Shown here in pieces: positions 32,850 to 41,052 of a stretch of DNA of 48,806 nucleotides. The stretch comes from DATATV01 sp035551355 (GTDB lineage: Bacteria; Actinomycetota; Actinomycetes; Mycobacteriales; Pseudonocardiaceae): NCBI GenBank assembly GCA_035551355.1, contig DASZNF010000033.1:1-48806 (forward strand), read 5' to 3'. Every line of letters starts with the position of its first letter. Within the stretch, counting starts at the first letter, position 1. A program made the position numbers and the translations under genes. The notes under the pieces are model-generated. The model did not search any database, was not told the DNA's origin, and worked only from the letters and a program-made list of their open reading frames with translations.

Positions 32850-34355
32850 ATGGGTACGCGAAAACTGGGGCGGCCCCAACGGATCTGGATCGCCGCGGCG
32901 ATTGGCAGCGCGGTCGCGCTGGTCTTCGGCGTGGTGTCCGTGACCGCAGGGACGCACTCGCCGGACACCGGCGCGGCCGTCGCGATCGCCGCCGCCAGCG
33001 ATGTCCCCGCCCCGCCCGCCGGATGGTCCACGGTGTTCTCCGACGATTTCACCGGCGCCGCCGGCACCGGACTGAACACCACGAACTGGTTGTACGACAC
33101 CGGACACGGCTATTCCGGTGGGGCGAACGACTGGGGCACCGGCGAAATCGAGTCGATGACCAACTCCACCGACAACGTCTACCAGGACGGCAACGGCCAC
33201 CTGGTGATCAAGCCGATCCGGGACTCTTCTGGCAACTGGACCTCGGGCCGGGTGGAAACCCAGTCCACCGCCTTCCAGGCGCCCGCGGGCGGCCAGATGG
33301 AGATGACCGCCTCGATCCAGCAGCCCAATCCGGCCGACGGCCTGGGCTACTGGCCGGCGTTCTGGGCGCTGGGCGCAGGCGCCCGGGCCACCGGCGCCGG
33401 TGACTGGCCCAGCGTCGGCGAACTGGACACCATGGAGGACGTCAACGCCCTGTCCGAGGTGGCGCACACCCTGCACTGCGGCGTCGACCCGGGCGGTCCG
33501 TGCAACGAGACCAACGGCCTTGGCAGCGGCTTGATCTCCTGCGCCGGTTGCCAGACCGCGTTCCACACCTACTCGGTGATCGTGGACCGCACCAACACCG
33601 CGGCCGAGCAGCTGCGCTTCTACACCGACAACAAGCTGGAATACACCATCAACGAAAGCCAGGTGGGCACCGCGACCTGGCAGGCCGCGATCGACCACGG
33701 CTTCTTCATGATCCTCAACCTGGCCATCGGCGGCGGCTTCCCCAACGGCGTGTGCGGCTGTTCCTCGCCCACCTCGGCCACCAGCTCCGGCGCCGGGATG
33801 AGCGTGGACTACGTGGCGGTCTACCAGACCGGCACGTCCAGTGGCACCAGCAGCGCCACCACCACCAAGGCGCCGACGACCACGACGACCACCGCGGCCG
33901 CGCCCACCACCGGTAGTTCCACCGGCACCGGCGGCACCGGCGGCGCGACCAACGCCACCAGTCCGATCCAGGTCGCCGCAGCCGGCGCCACGCACAACAC
34001 CACCACCGCGGCGGCCACCGACACCGGGGGCGGCAACGACTTCGCCCAGCTTTCAGACGGGGCCTGGGCCGAGTACCCGAACATCAACTTCGGTTCGGGC
34101 ATGACCCAGTTCTACGGCCGGGTCGCCTCCGGCGTGGCCGCCGGCGTCAGCGGTCTGGTCGAGGTGCGGCTGGACAGCCCGACCGCGACCCCGGTCGGCA
34201 GCTTCGCGGTCGGCGGCACCGGCGGCTGGCAGAGCTGGAAAACCATACCCGCCAACATTTCCAAGGTCACCGGCACGCACACGGTGTACTTGACCTTCAC
34301 CAGCGGCTCGGGCAAACCGTTCGTGTCGCTGCACTGGTTCGACTTCGGCAGCTGA
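32850..34355 (+). CDS. Secreted GH16 beta-glucanase with CBM6 module
   Basis: The 501-residue precursor has an N-terminal signal anchor (IWIAAAIGSAVALVFGVVSV) followed by a GH16 jelly-roll domain (about 58-330). The catalytic motif GELDTMED puts the nucleophile at Glu191 and acid/base at Glu196, with YWPAFWALG before it; this is typical of laminarinase-type beta-1,3-glucanases. A Thr-rich linker (about 333-370, including TTTKAPTTT as in the chitinase) joins a C-terminal CBM6 (WAEYPNINFG, VEVRLDSPT, GGWQSWKT, VYLTFTSG, WFDFG). The ATG follows GGAGGAATT. A long hairpin terminator follows the stop. Confidence 0.93.
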   Translation: MGTRKLGRPQRIWIAAAIGSAVALVFGVVSVTAGTHSPDTGAAVAIAAASDVPAPPAGWSTVFSDDFTGAAGTGLNTTNWLYDTGHGYSGGANDWGTGEIESMTNSTDNVYQDGNGHLVIKPIRDSSGNWTSGRVETQSTAFQAPAGGQMEMTASIQQPNPADGLGYWPAFWALGAGARATGAGDWPSVGELDTMEDVNALSEVAHTLHCGVDPGGPCNETNGLGSGLISCAGCQTAFHTYSVIVDRTNTAAEQLRFYTDNKLEYTINESQVGTATWQAAIDHGFFMILNLAIGGGFPNGVCGCSSPTSATSSGAGMSVDYVAVYQTGTSSGTSSATTTKAPTTTTTTAAAPTTGSSTGTGGTGGATNATSPIQVAAAGATHNTTTAAATDTGGGNDFAQLSDGAWAEYPNINFGSGMTQFYGRVASGVAAGVSGLVEVRLDSPTATPVGSFAVGGTGGWQSWKTIPANISKVTGTHTVYLTFTSGSGKPFVSLHWFDFGS

Positions 34356-34371
34356 GCCGGGGGCGAAGTCG

Positions 34372-34413
34372 AAACGGTGGGGTGCGGCTTTTCGCCGCAC
34401 CCCACCGTTTTTT
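34372..34413. terminator. Strong bidirectional terminator
   Basis: A perfect 17-bp stem (34372-34388 paired with 34394-34410) closes a five-base loop TTTTC. It starts with AAA and ends with TTTTTT, so it can stop transcription from both the GH16 gene and the convergent DUF779/aldehyde dehydrogenase operon. Confidence 0.93.
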
Positions 34414-34419
34414 CGTGTC

Positions 34420-34797
34420 TCACCTGTTCAGTTCGGACAGTTCCTCGTCGGTGAGCAACCGCGACCGGATCAGGAACCGCACCCCTTCGGGTGCTTCGAC
34501 GGAGAACCCGCTGCCCCGGCCGGACACCACATCGATGGTCAGATGCGTGTGCTTCCAGTACTCGAACTGCGACTCCGACATCCACACCGGTACCGCTTCG
34601 GTCATCCCATCGACCCGCAGATCACCGAGGTGCACATCGGAACCGCCGATCTTGAAATCGCCGTCCGGATAACACATCGGCGAACTGCCGTCACAACATC
34701 CGCCGGACTGGTGGAACATCAACGGCCCGTGGATGTCCCGGAGACGGAGCAACAGATCCGCCGCCTTCTGGGTCAGGTCAACTCGTGAACCAGCCAT
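34420..34797 (-). CDS. DUF779 family protein
   Basis: This 125-residue protein has the DUF779 pattern: FHQSGGCCDGSSPMCYP at about 26-42, a GSDVHLG strand, then FEYWKHTHLTIDVVSGRGSGFS and EGVRFLIRSRLLT. The clustered cysteines suggest metal or redox chemistry, but no activity is established. It follows the aldehyde dehydrogenase gene by five bases and the pair is found together in many actinobacteria, so a role as an accessory to aldehyde oxidation is inferred. The ATG at 34797 gives MAGSRVDLTQ. Confidence 0.85.
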   Translation of the reverse strand: MAGSRVDLTQKAADLLLRLRDIHGPLMFHQSGGCCDGSSPMCYPDGDFKIGGSDVHLGDLRVDGMTEAVPVWMSESQFEYWKHTHLTIDVVSGRGSGFSVEAPEGVRFLIRSRLLTDEELSELNR

Positions 34798-34802
34798 CGC
34801 CG

Positions 34803-36326
34803 TCAGAAGAATCCCAGCGCGTTGTTGGAGTAGCTGACCAGCATGTTCTTCGTCTGCTGGTAGTGGTCCAGCATCATCTTGTGGTTCTCCCGGCCGACTC
34901 CGGAGTTCTTGTAACCGCCGAAGGCCGCGTGCGCCGGGTAGGCGTGGTAGTTGTTCACCCACACCCGGCCGGCCTGGATGTCCCGGCCCGCCCGGTAGGC
35001 GGTGTTGGTGTCCCGGCTCCACACGCCCGCGCCGAGGCCGTACAGCGTGTCGTTGGCGATCTTGATGGCGTCGTCGTAGTCGGCGAACCGCGCCACCGAC
35101 ACCACCGGCCCGAAGATCTCTTCCTGGAAGATCCGCATCTTGTTGTCGCCCTCGAAGATCGTGGGCTGCATGTAGTATCCGCCGGACAGCTCGCCGCCCA
35201 GGTCGGCCCGCTCGCCACCGGTCAGGATGCGCGCACCCTCCTGCCGGCCGATGTCGATGTAGGACAGGATCTTCTCCAGCTGGTCGTTGCTGGCCTGGGC
35301 GCCCATTGTGGTCTCGGTGTCCAGCGGGTGACCCATCTTGATCTGCTCGACGCGTTTCTTGCCCTCGGACAGGAAGTCGTCGTAGATCCCGCCCTGGATC
35401 AGCGCGCGCGACGGGCACGTGCAGACCTCGCCCTGGTTGAGGGCGAACATCGCGAAGCCTTCCAATGCCTTGTCGTAGAAGGCGTCCCGCTGCGACGCGA
35501 CATCGTCGAAGAACACGTTCGGGCTCTTGCCGCCCAGCTCCAGCGTCACCGGGATCAGGTTCTCGCTGGCGTACTGCATGATCAGCCGGCCGGTGGTGGT
35601 CTCACCAGTGAAGGCGATCTTGCGGATCCGCTTGTTGGACGCCAGCGGCTTGCCTGCCTCCACCCCGAATCCGTTGACCACGTTCAGCACGCCCGGCGGC
35701 AGCAGATCGGCGACCAGGTCCAGCAGGACGTGGATCGAGGCCGGGGTCTGCTCGGCCGGCTTGAGCACCACCGCGTTGCCCGCGGCCAGCGCCGGGGCCA
35801 GCTTCCAGATCGCCATCAGGATCGGGAAGTTCCACGGAATGATCTGCCCGACCACGCCCAGCGGCTCGTGGAAGTGGTAGGCCACCGTGTCCTCGTCGAT
35901 CTGGGACAGGCTGCCCTCCTGAGCCCGCAGCGCACCGGCGAAGTACCGCAGGTGGTCCACGGCCAGCGGGATGTCGGCGGCCAGCGTCTCCCGGCAGGCC
36001 TTGCCGTTCTCCCAGCTTTCGGCGATGGCCAGCTTCTCCAGATTGGCCTCGACCCGGTCGGCCATCTTGTTCAGGATGTTCGCGCGATCCGTCGCGGAGG
36101 TCTTGCCCCACGCCGGGGCCGCCCCGTGCGCGGCGTCCAGCGCCGCTTCCACGTCCTCGGCCGTGCCCCGGGCCATCTCGGTGAAGGTCTGCCCGGTGAT
36201 CGGCGTCGGGTTCTCGAAGTACTGACCCTTGGCCGGCGGCACGTAGTCACCGCCGATGAAGTGGTCGTACCGCGGCTTGTACTGCACCACGCTGTCCTTC
36301 TCGCCTGGCGCGGCGAACTTCGCCAT
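34803..36326 (-). CDS. NAD-dependent aldehyde dehydrogenase (acetaldehyde type)
   Basis: This 507-residue enzyme oxidises an aliphatic aldehyde to the acid with NAD. It resembles ExaC/AldB-type acetaldehyde dehydrogenases: PWNFPILMAIWKLAPALAAG near 164-183, LKPAEQTP, the FTGETTTG Rossmann loop, the general-base Glu263 in TLELGGKSPN, and the catalytic Cys302 in NQGEVCTCPSR. The ATG at 36326 begins the family N-terminus (MAKFAAPGEK). It is divergent from an AcoR-like regulator and upstream of DUF779, a common alcohol/aldehyde-stress arrangement. Confidence 0.94.
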   Translation of the reverse strand: MAKFAAPGEKDSVVQYKPRYDHFIGGDYVPPAKGQYFENPTPITGQTFTEMARGTAEDVEAALDAAHGAAPAWGKTSATDRANILNKMADRVEANLEKLAIAESWENGKACRETLAADIPLAVDHLRYFAGALRAQEGSLSQIDEDTVAYHFHEPLGVVGQIIPWNFPILMAIWKLAPALAAGNAVVLKPAEQTPASIHVLLDLVADLLPPGVLNVVNGFGVEAGKPLASNKRIRKIAFTGETTTGRLIMQYASENLIPVTLELGGKSPNVFFDDVASQRDAFYDKALEGFAMFALNQGEVCTCPSRALIQGGIYDDFLSEGKKRVEQIKMGHPLDTETTMGAQASNDQLEKILSYIDIGRQEGARILTGGERADLGGELSGGYYMQPTIFEGDNKMRIFQEEIFGPVVSVARFADYDDAIKIANDTLYGLGAGVWSRDTNTAYRAGRDIQAGRVWVNNYHAYPAHAAFGGYKNSGVGRENHKMMLDHYQQTKNMLVSYSNNALGFF

Positions 36327-36389
36327 GTGTTCCTGTCCTTCCACGTCGTCGTGCAGGTGGCAACACCGCGACGCTAGGCAGGCGGGGGT

Positions 36390-36404
36390 TGCAACGGCGT
36401 TGCA
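36390..36404. promoter_or_regulatory. Palindrome between aldehyde dehydrogenase and its regulator
   Basis: TGCAAC and GTTGCA flank a GGC spacer, a perfect 6-3-6 palindrome in the 165-base divergent region. It is well placed as the operator of the neighbouring GAF-domain regulator; that link is inference. Confidence 0.5.
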
Positions 36405-36491
36405 CCTTGCCCGCTGAGTTGCTGAGCAGCAGTTCAGGGCGCACCATGGACACCGGCCGCCCACCCGTCGTCGTTGCCGAGGTGTGTGCAC

Positions 36492-37973
36492 ATGACCTCC
36501 CAGCCGCCCCCGACCGGCGACCCGGTCGCGCGGGCTCGCGTGCTGGCCACCGTCCGGGAGGCGGTGCTGACCGGATCGTCGGCGCCGTTCGACCCGCGGC
36601 CGGTGGTGTCGGACTCCTGGCGGCGTTCGCTGGCCGCCCGGGTCGACCCGGAGAGCGGCATCCCGCCACAGGTCTACGACCGGCGCGAGGTCGACCAGAT
36701 CCGCGGTGGCCACCCGCTGGCCGAAGTGCTGCCGATGCTGCGCGACTCGCTGGTGGCCATCGCCGACGAGGCCATGCACGTGATGATCGTGACCGACGCC
36801 GAGGGCCACATCCTGTGGTGCGAGGGCCAGTCCGACGTGCGCCGCCGGGGCGAACTGGTCGGGCTGACCGAGGGCGTGCGGTGGACCGAGGACGCCATCG
36901 GCACCAACGCCATGGGCACCTCGCTGGCCGCCGACCGGCCGGTGCAGATCCACTCGGCCGAACATCTCGTGCGCAAATATCACGTGTGGACCTGCGCGGC
37001 CGCGCCCATCCACGACCCGGACACCGGTGCGGTGATCGGCTCGGTCGACGTCACCGGCCCGGTGCGCACCTTCCACCCGGCCACCCTGGCCCTGGTCACC
37101 ACCAGCGCCCGCCTGGCCGAGGCCCACCTGCGGGCCATGCTGGCCGAACGCGACGCCCGACTGCGCGAACGCAACCTGCCGCACCTGCTGGGGCTGGGCG
37201 CCGAGCGCGGCGCGCTGCTCACCCCCAGCGGCCGGGTGCTGGCCGCCGACCCGCTGGGCTGGCTGCCCGACCGGATCGCGCTGCCCGCCGCGGGCGACCG
37301 GATCGACCTCGGCCCCGGCGGCGAGGCGGTGCTCGAACCGCTGCCCGAGGGCTTCCTGCTGCGCGTGCCCAAGGGCCCCCGGCACACCAACGCCACGCTG
37401 GCTTTGCGATTCCTCGGCGCGGACCGGCCCACCGCCCGGCTCAACGGCCGCGAGGTGCGGCTGACCCTGCGCCACGCCGAGGTGCTCACCGTGCTCGCGA
37501 TGCACCCGGGCGGGCTGACCGCCGAGCAACTTGCCACCCAGCTCTACGGGCCGGAGGGCAACCCGGTGACCGCACGGGCCGAGGTGCACCGGCTGCGCGC
37601 GCAACTGGATCCGCATGTGCTGCCCACCCAGCCCTACCGGCTCAATGCCACCGTGCAGGCCGATTTCCTGCAGGTCCGCGACGCGCTGTCGGCCGGACGC
37701 GTGGCCGACGCGGCAGCCGGATATCGCGGTCCGCTGCTGCCCCGCTCCGAGGCGCCGGCGATCCGCGCCGAACGCGAGGACCTGTTCGCGGTGCTGCGCC
37801 GGCAGGTGCTGGCCGGCCGGGACACGCCTGCCATGGCGCAGCTGGCCTCGGCCGAGGAGAGCGTGGGCGACACCGAACTGTCCGAGGCGCTGTTGCGGGC
37901 GCTGCCCCGCACCGATCCGCGGCGGGCGCGGATCATGGCCGATCTGGTGCGCGCCACCCGCGAGGACGACTGA
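36492..37973 (+). CDS. AcoR-like GAF-domain transcriptional regulator without AAA+ domain
   Basis: The 493-residue protein starts like AcoR/MimR-type activators: VVSDSWRRSLAARVDPE near 33-50, then a GAF domain (MIVTDAEGHILWCEG, WTEDAIGTNAMGTSLA, HVWTCAAAPIHDPDTGAVIGSVDVTGP-like block) to about residue 200. The middle and C-terminal parts contain a winged-helix segment (LTLRHAEVLTVLAMHPGGLTAEQLATQLYG at about 325-355). There is no sigma-54 AAA+ GAFTGA motif, as is usual in actinobacterial relatives of this group. It probably activates the divergent aldehyde dehydrogenase/DUF779 genes. The ATG at 36492 is preferred over the longer GTG/ATG options. Confidence 0.85.
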   Translation: MTSQPPPTGDPVARARVLATVREAVLTGSSAPFDPRPVVSDSWRRSLAARVDPESGIPPQVYDRREVDQIRGGHPLAEVLPMLRDSLVAIADEAMHVMIVTDAEGHILWCEGQSDVRRRGELVGLTEGVRWTEDAIGTNAMGTSLAADRPVQIHSAEHLVRKYHVWTCAAAPIHDPDTGAVIGSVDVTGPVRTFHPATLALVTTSARLAEAHLRAMLAERDARLRERNLPHLLGLGAERGALLTPSGRVLAADPLGWLPDRIALPAAGDRIDLGPGGEAVLEPLPEGFLLRVPKGPRHTNATLALRFLGADRPTARLNGREVRLTLRHAEVLTVLAMHPGGLTAEQLATQLYGPEGNPVTARAEVHRLRAQLDPHVLPTQPYRLNATVQADFLQVRDALSAGRVADAAAGYRGPLLPRSEAPAIRAEREDLFAVLRRQVLAGRDTPAMAQLASAEESVGDTELSEALLRALPRTDPRRARIMADLVRATREDD

Positions 37974-37989
37974 ACCGAACTGGAGCACG

Positions 37990-38230
37990 GCTCGGCTCGC
38001 GGTGGACGGCCGAGCGGCGCGCTGCCCGGGCCAGGTGTTGATCACCGGGGATGTCATCGCCGAGCGGTTGCTGGACACCGCCGACCTGGACGCGCAAGTG
38101 CGCCCGGTGCAACGGATCCGCTATCTGACCCGGCGCAAGCGCGAAGTCCATCTGGTGCAAGGAGTTCCGCTGCACGAGGTGCTGGGCGAGGTGTGCCCCC
38201 GGCTGGACGACCGGCCTGGCGCCCTATCCG
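37990..38230 (+). pseudogene. Possible remnant of a molybdopterin-dependent (sulfite-oxidase-like) protein
   Basis: The plus-strand frame after the regulator reads VLITGDVIAERLLDTADL, later REVHLVQGVPLHEVLGEVCPRL, with G/C-rich third positions. ITGDV followed by a LQ/VQGVPLxEVL motif is the pattern of the N-terminal part of sulfite-oxidase-fold molybdopterin proteins. There is no start with a ribosome site, no stop before the MFS gene, and the homology ends where the convergent MFS gene begins at 38224. I read it as a decayed fragment; a chance open frame cannot be excluded. Confidence 0.35.
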
Positions 38231-39609
38231 TTGCGGGACAACGACTTCGCCGTCTGAAGCCCGGACCGCGGCATGCTCGTTCGGTGCGCGAGCAGGATCA
38301 GCGCGGCGCCCAGCACGGACAGCGCGGCGCACACCAGTGCCGAGATGTTCCAGCCGTGCAACAGATGCGCGGCCGAACCGGTGCCGGTGACACCGGAAAC
38401 CACGGTCACCCCGATGGACGCGCCGAGAAACCGGGCCGCGTTGTTGACTCCGCCGCCGATCCCGGCCCGCCCGGCCGGCACCACGGCCACCGACTCCCGG
38501 CCCAGCGTGGCGTTGAGCGGACCGGTGGCGACGCCGGCGACCACGGTGCCGGGCAGCACGGCCCACCAGGGTGCGTCCGGGGCCAGCACGGCGGTGGCGG
38601 CCAGGCCCGCGGCCACCACCAGCAGCGTGCCGGTCAGCCGGGCCGTGCCGCTCCACGCGGCGGGCAGCCGGCGCACCGCGGCCGAGGTCAGCGCGCTGGG
38701 CACCGACCAGGCCAGCAGGATCAACGCGGTGTCCACAACGGACACTCGCTGACCCTGTTGCAGCGCGGTGGGCAACAGCGACATGGCCGCGGTGATCCCG
38801 GCGCCGGTGGCGAACGCGCCGAGCACGACGCCGAGAAAGCCGGGCCGGCGCCACAAACCCAGATCCAGCAACGGATGCGCCGACCGCCGCTGGCTCACCA
38901 GGAACGCGCCGAATCCGGCGACCGCAATGATCAGCAGCACCAGCACGGCCGGGCGGGCCCAGCCCTGCCGTCCCTCGGTCAGCCCGGCGACCAGCGCGGA
39001 CAACGCGATGCTCAGCGTGGCCATCCCGGCCAGATCCACCGGGCGCGGTTGGTCGGCGGTGGATTCGGTCAGCCGGTCGCGGGCCGCGAGCAACAGCGCC
39101 AGGGTGAGTACCGCGAGCAACGCGTAGGCCCAGCGCCACGTGCTCAGCTGCTGCGCCACCGCACCGAACACCGGCCCCAGCGCCACGCCCGCGCCGAATC
39201 CGGCGCCCCACAATCCGGTGGCGTGCGTGCGGTGCGGGCCGGCGGGCACGGCGTGCGCGAGCAGGGCCAGTCCGGCGGCGACGATCGCGGCCGACGCGAC
39301 GCCCTGCACGATCCGGGCCAGCACGAACACCAGCACGTCCGGCGCCAGCCCGGCCACCACGACCGACGCCAGCAGCACCGCGAGCCCGGCCAGGAACACC
39401 CGGCGGCGGCCCAGCTCGTCGGCCACCGAGCCCGCCGAGATCATGAACACGGCCAGGCCCAGGCTCATCGAGCTGAGCACCCAGGACCGCCCGACCGGCC
39501 CGGCGGCCAGATCGGCCGACACCGAGGGCGCGGTGCCCAGCGGGGCGGTGTAGACGGCCAGCGCGAGCAGGGCGGCCAGCGAGGTGACCACGACGGTCCG
39601 CGACCCCAT
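38224..39609 (-). CDS. MFS multidrug-type exporter (DHA2-like)
   Basis: This 461-residue membrane protein has 12-14 predicted hydrophobic helices and the MFS motif between helices 2 and 3 (AGSVADELGRRRVFLAGLA), with a GIGGGVNNAARFLGASIG block near the end typical of drug:H+ antiporters. It most likely exports a drug-like compound. ATG 39609 (MGSRTVVVTS) is chosen. It is divergent from a CGNR regulator with a pair of near-identical 18-base elements between them, so it is likely controlled by that protein. Confidence 0.9.
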   Translation of the reverse strand: MGSRTVVVTSLAALLALAVYTAPLGTAPSVSADLAAGPVGRSWVLSSMSLGLAVFMISAGSVADELGRRRVFLAGLAVLLASVVVAGLAPDVLVFVLARIVQGVASAAIVAAGLALLAHAVPAGPHRTHATGLWGAGFGAGVALGPVFGAVAQQLSTWRWAYALLAVLTLALLLAARDRLTESTADQPRPVDLAGMATLSIALSALVAGLTEGRQGWARPAVLVLLIIAVAGFGAFLVSQRRSAHPLLDLGLWRRPGFLGVVLGAFATGAGITAAMSLLPTALQQGQRVSVVDTALILLAWSVPSALTSAAVRRLPAAWSGTARLTGTLLVVAAGLAATAVLAPDAPWWAVLPGTVVAGVATGPLNATLGRESVAVVPAGRAGIGGGVNNAARFLGASIGVTVVSGVTGTGSAAHLLHGWNISALVCAALSVLGAALILLAHRTSMPRSGLQTAKSLSRNG

Positions 39610-39622
39610 CCCCGCACCTCCA

Positions 39623-39633
39623 TCCACAGTGGA
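39623..39633. repeat. Dispersed palindrome TCCACWGTGGA, copy 4
   Basis: TCCACAGTGGA lies in the divergent MFS/CGNR region, just before the tandem operators. Confidence 0.6.
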
Positions 39634-39645
39634 TTGTGTGACACT

Positions 39646-39691
39646 GGTTGAACAGGTGTCAATGGTGTACCGGGGTTGAAGAGGTGTCAAT
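39646..39691. promoter_or_regulatory. Tandem operators between MFS exporter and CGNR regulator
   Basis: GGTTGAACAGGTGTCAAT (39646-39663) and GGTTGAAGAGGTGTCAAT (39674-39691) differ at one base and are spaced 28 bases start to start. Each contains a TTGA-7-TCAA dyad. Their position in the 89-base divergent region suggests a regulator binding as two tandem units. Confidence 0.65.
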
Positions 39692-39698
39692 CGGTAGG

Positions 39699-40289
39699 AT
39701 GACGCAGGTGACGAAGACCGCACCCGAGGAGGAGTTCCCGCTGTACGGCGGTCGCGCCTGCCTGAACCTGGTGGCCAGCCACGGGAAACGGCACGCCACC
39801 CCGATCGAACGGTTGCCCGATCCGGCCGCGGTCGCCCGCTTCCTGGTCGCCGCCGGACTGGTCCCGGCCCGGCCGGCGTTCTCGGTCACCACCCGGCAGC
39901 GCGCCCGGCTGGTCGAGTTGCGCGAAGCGGTGTACCGGCTGGTCAACGCGGCCCGCGCGGACCGTCCGCTGCCCGCCGCCGACCGGGAACTGCTCAACCG
40001 GGCCGCGCTGGGCGCCGGATTCGCCCCGCAGCTGACCGGGACCCGCGCCGGAACCGGGGTGAGCTGGACCGCGCGGCACCCGGTGGACGCGGCCATCGCC
40101 GAACTGGCAAGGGACGCGGTGGATCTGCTCGGCGGCGAGAAGGTCGCGCGGATCAAGGAATGCGCGCACCCGGACTGCTCCCGGCTGTTCCTGGACGAGT
40201 CCCAGGCCGGCCGCCGCCGATGGTGCAGCATGGAAAAGTGCGGCAACCTGGCCAAGATCGCCGGGTACCGCGGCCGCGCCCGCGGGTAA
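39699..40289 (+). CDS. CGNR zinc-finger (ABATE-domain) regulator
   Basis: The 196-residue protein has an N-terminal ABATE-like domain (FPLYGGRACLNLVASH, LVELREAVYRLV) and a C-terminal CGNR zinc finger (KECAHPDCSRLFLDES, RRRWCSMEKCGNLAK) in which four cysteines bind zinc. Such proteins are stress-responsive DNA-binding regulators. ATG 39699 is used; a GTG at 39708 is the alternative. It is divergent from an MFS exporter and flanked by tandem repeats that it may bind. Confidence 0.88.
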   Translation: MTQVTKTAPEEEFPLYGGRACLNLVASHGKRHATPIERLPDPAAVARFLVAAGLVPARPAFSVTTRQRARLVELREAVYRLVNAARADRPLPAADRELLNRAALGAGFAPQLTGTRAGTGVSWTARHPVDAAIAELARDAVDLLGGEKVARIKECAHPDCSRLFLDESQAGRRRWCSMEKCGNLAKIAGYRGRARG

Positions 40290-40302
40290 TCCGTTTCTCG
40301 GT

Positions 40303-40320
40303 AAGGACTTTCGGCCCTGG
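40303..40320 (+). promoter_or_regulatory. DevR (DosR)-like box before a flavodoxin gene
   Basis: AAGGACTTTCGGCCCTGG resembles the DosR-family binding pattern GGGACnnnnGnCCC. It lies about 150 bases upstream of the flavodoxin gene, in a 180-base region without other genes. The match is imperfect and DevR is not in the window. Confidence 0.4.
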
Positions 40321-40469
40321 GCCCAACGGTCCGGTCCACGCGGCCGATCGGCATCACCGACCGTGGCTTCCAGCCCTGGTCAGCCCGGTGCGGGTGATCG
40401 AGACTGTTGACATCCGGACGAGATTAATCCGGCGTATGGGGACGCCGGCCGCAGCAAACGGAGCCGACA

Positions 40470-40961
40470 GTGCGCATTCTTATCGTCTACGGGTCACGGC
40501 GGGACGGCACTCGTGGCCTGGCCGTGTTGATCGCCGCGGCGCTGGCCGAACGCGGGCTGCAAACCCGGGTGCGGCTGGCCGGCCCGCTCATCGAACTCGA
40601 CGAGGTGGACGCGGTCATCGTGGCCGGCGCGCTGTACCTGGGCCGCTGGCACCGGGACGCGGTGCGGTTCGTCCGCCACCACGCCCGGATGCTGCGCAGA
40701 CTGCCGCTGTGGCTGGTCAGCAGCGACACGGTCGAGGAGATCAGCGTCGGCGGCCACCATCAGGTTCGCCAGGTCGCCCGGCTGGCCGCCAGCGTGGGCG
40801 CGCGCGGCCAGGTCACCTTCGGCGGCCACGCCCGGCTGGACCCGCACGGGCCGTTGGCCGGCGCGATGGTGGGTGCGCTCGCGGGCAACGACCGCGACCC
40901 GGCCGCGGTGCGCCACTGGGCGGCTACGGTGGCCGCCGAACTCGCCCCGAACCCGGTCTGA
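40470..40961 (+). CDS. Flavodoxin-domain protein 1
   Basis: This 163-residue protein has a flavodoxin fold: ILIVYGSRRDGTRGLAVLIAAAL supplies the FMN phosphate loop, followed by VDAVIVAGALYLGRWHRDAVRFV. FMN-binding proteins of this kind (flavodoxin_5 / protoporphyrinogen-oxidase HemG-like) act in electron transfer. The GTG at 40470 is the start. It belongs to a redox/hypoxia-type neighbourhood with a DevS-like kinase, an Rv1733c-like protein and a second flavodoxin. Its electron partner is unknown. Confidence 0.85.
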   Translation: MRILIVYGSRRDGTRGLAVLIAAALAERGLQTRVRLAGPLIELDEVDAVIVAGALYLGRWHRDAVRFVRHHARMLRRLPLWLVSSDTVEEISVGGHHQVRQVARLAASVGARGQVTFGGHARLDPHGPLAGAMVGALAGNDRDPAAVRHWAATVAAELAPNPV

Positions 40962-40996
40962 AGGACTTCTCGACTGCCCCGTTTCCCACCCAACCT

Positions 40997-41012
40997 GACC
41001 GTTCCCACGGTC
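40997..41012. promoter_or_regulatory. Palindrome upstream of the Rv1733c-like gene
   Basis: GACCGT and ACGGTC flank TCCC in a perfect 6-4-6 dyad, 36 bases after the flavodoxin stop and about 40 bases before the next start. No T-run follows, so it is more likely an operator or a weak hairpin than a terminator. Confidence 0.35.
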
Positions 41013-41052
41013 GCGAGGGGCCCGTAGGATCGCCCCGAGCGAACTTGTGGTG

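Noticed and set aside
34803..38078. Minus-strand open frame of 1091 codons
   Set aside because: Only the C-terminal 507 codons are the aldehyde dehydrogenase. The rest is antisense to the AcoR-like regulator.
41013..41046. DevR box upstream of the Rv1733c-like gene
   Set aside because: The G/C-rich stretch GGGGCCCGTAGGATCGCCCC does not fit the GGGACnnnnGnCCC spacing well enough.
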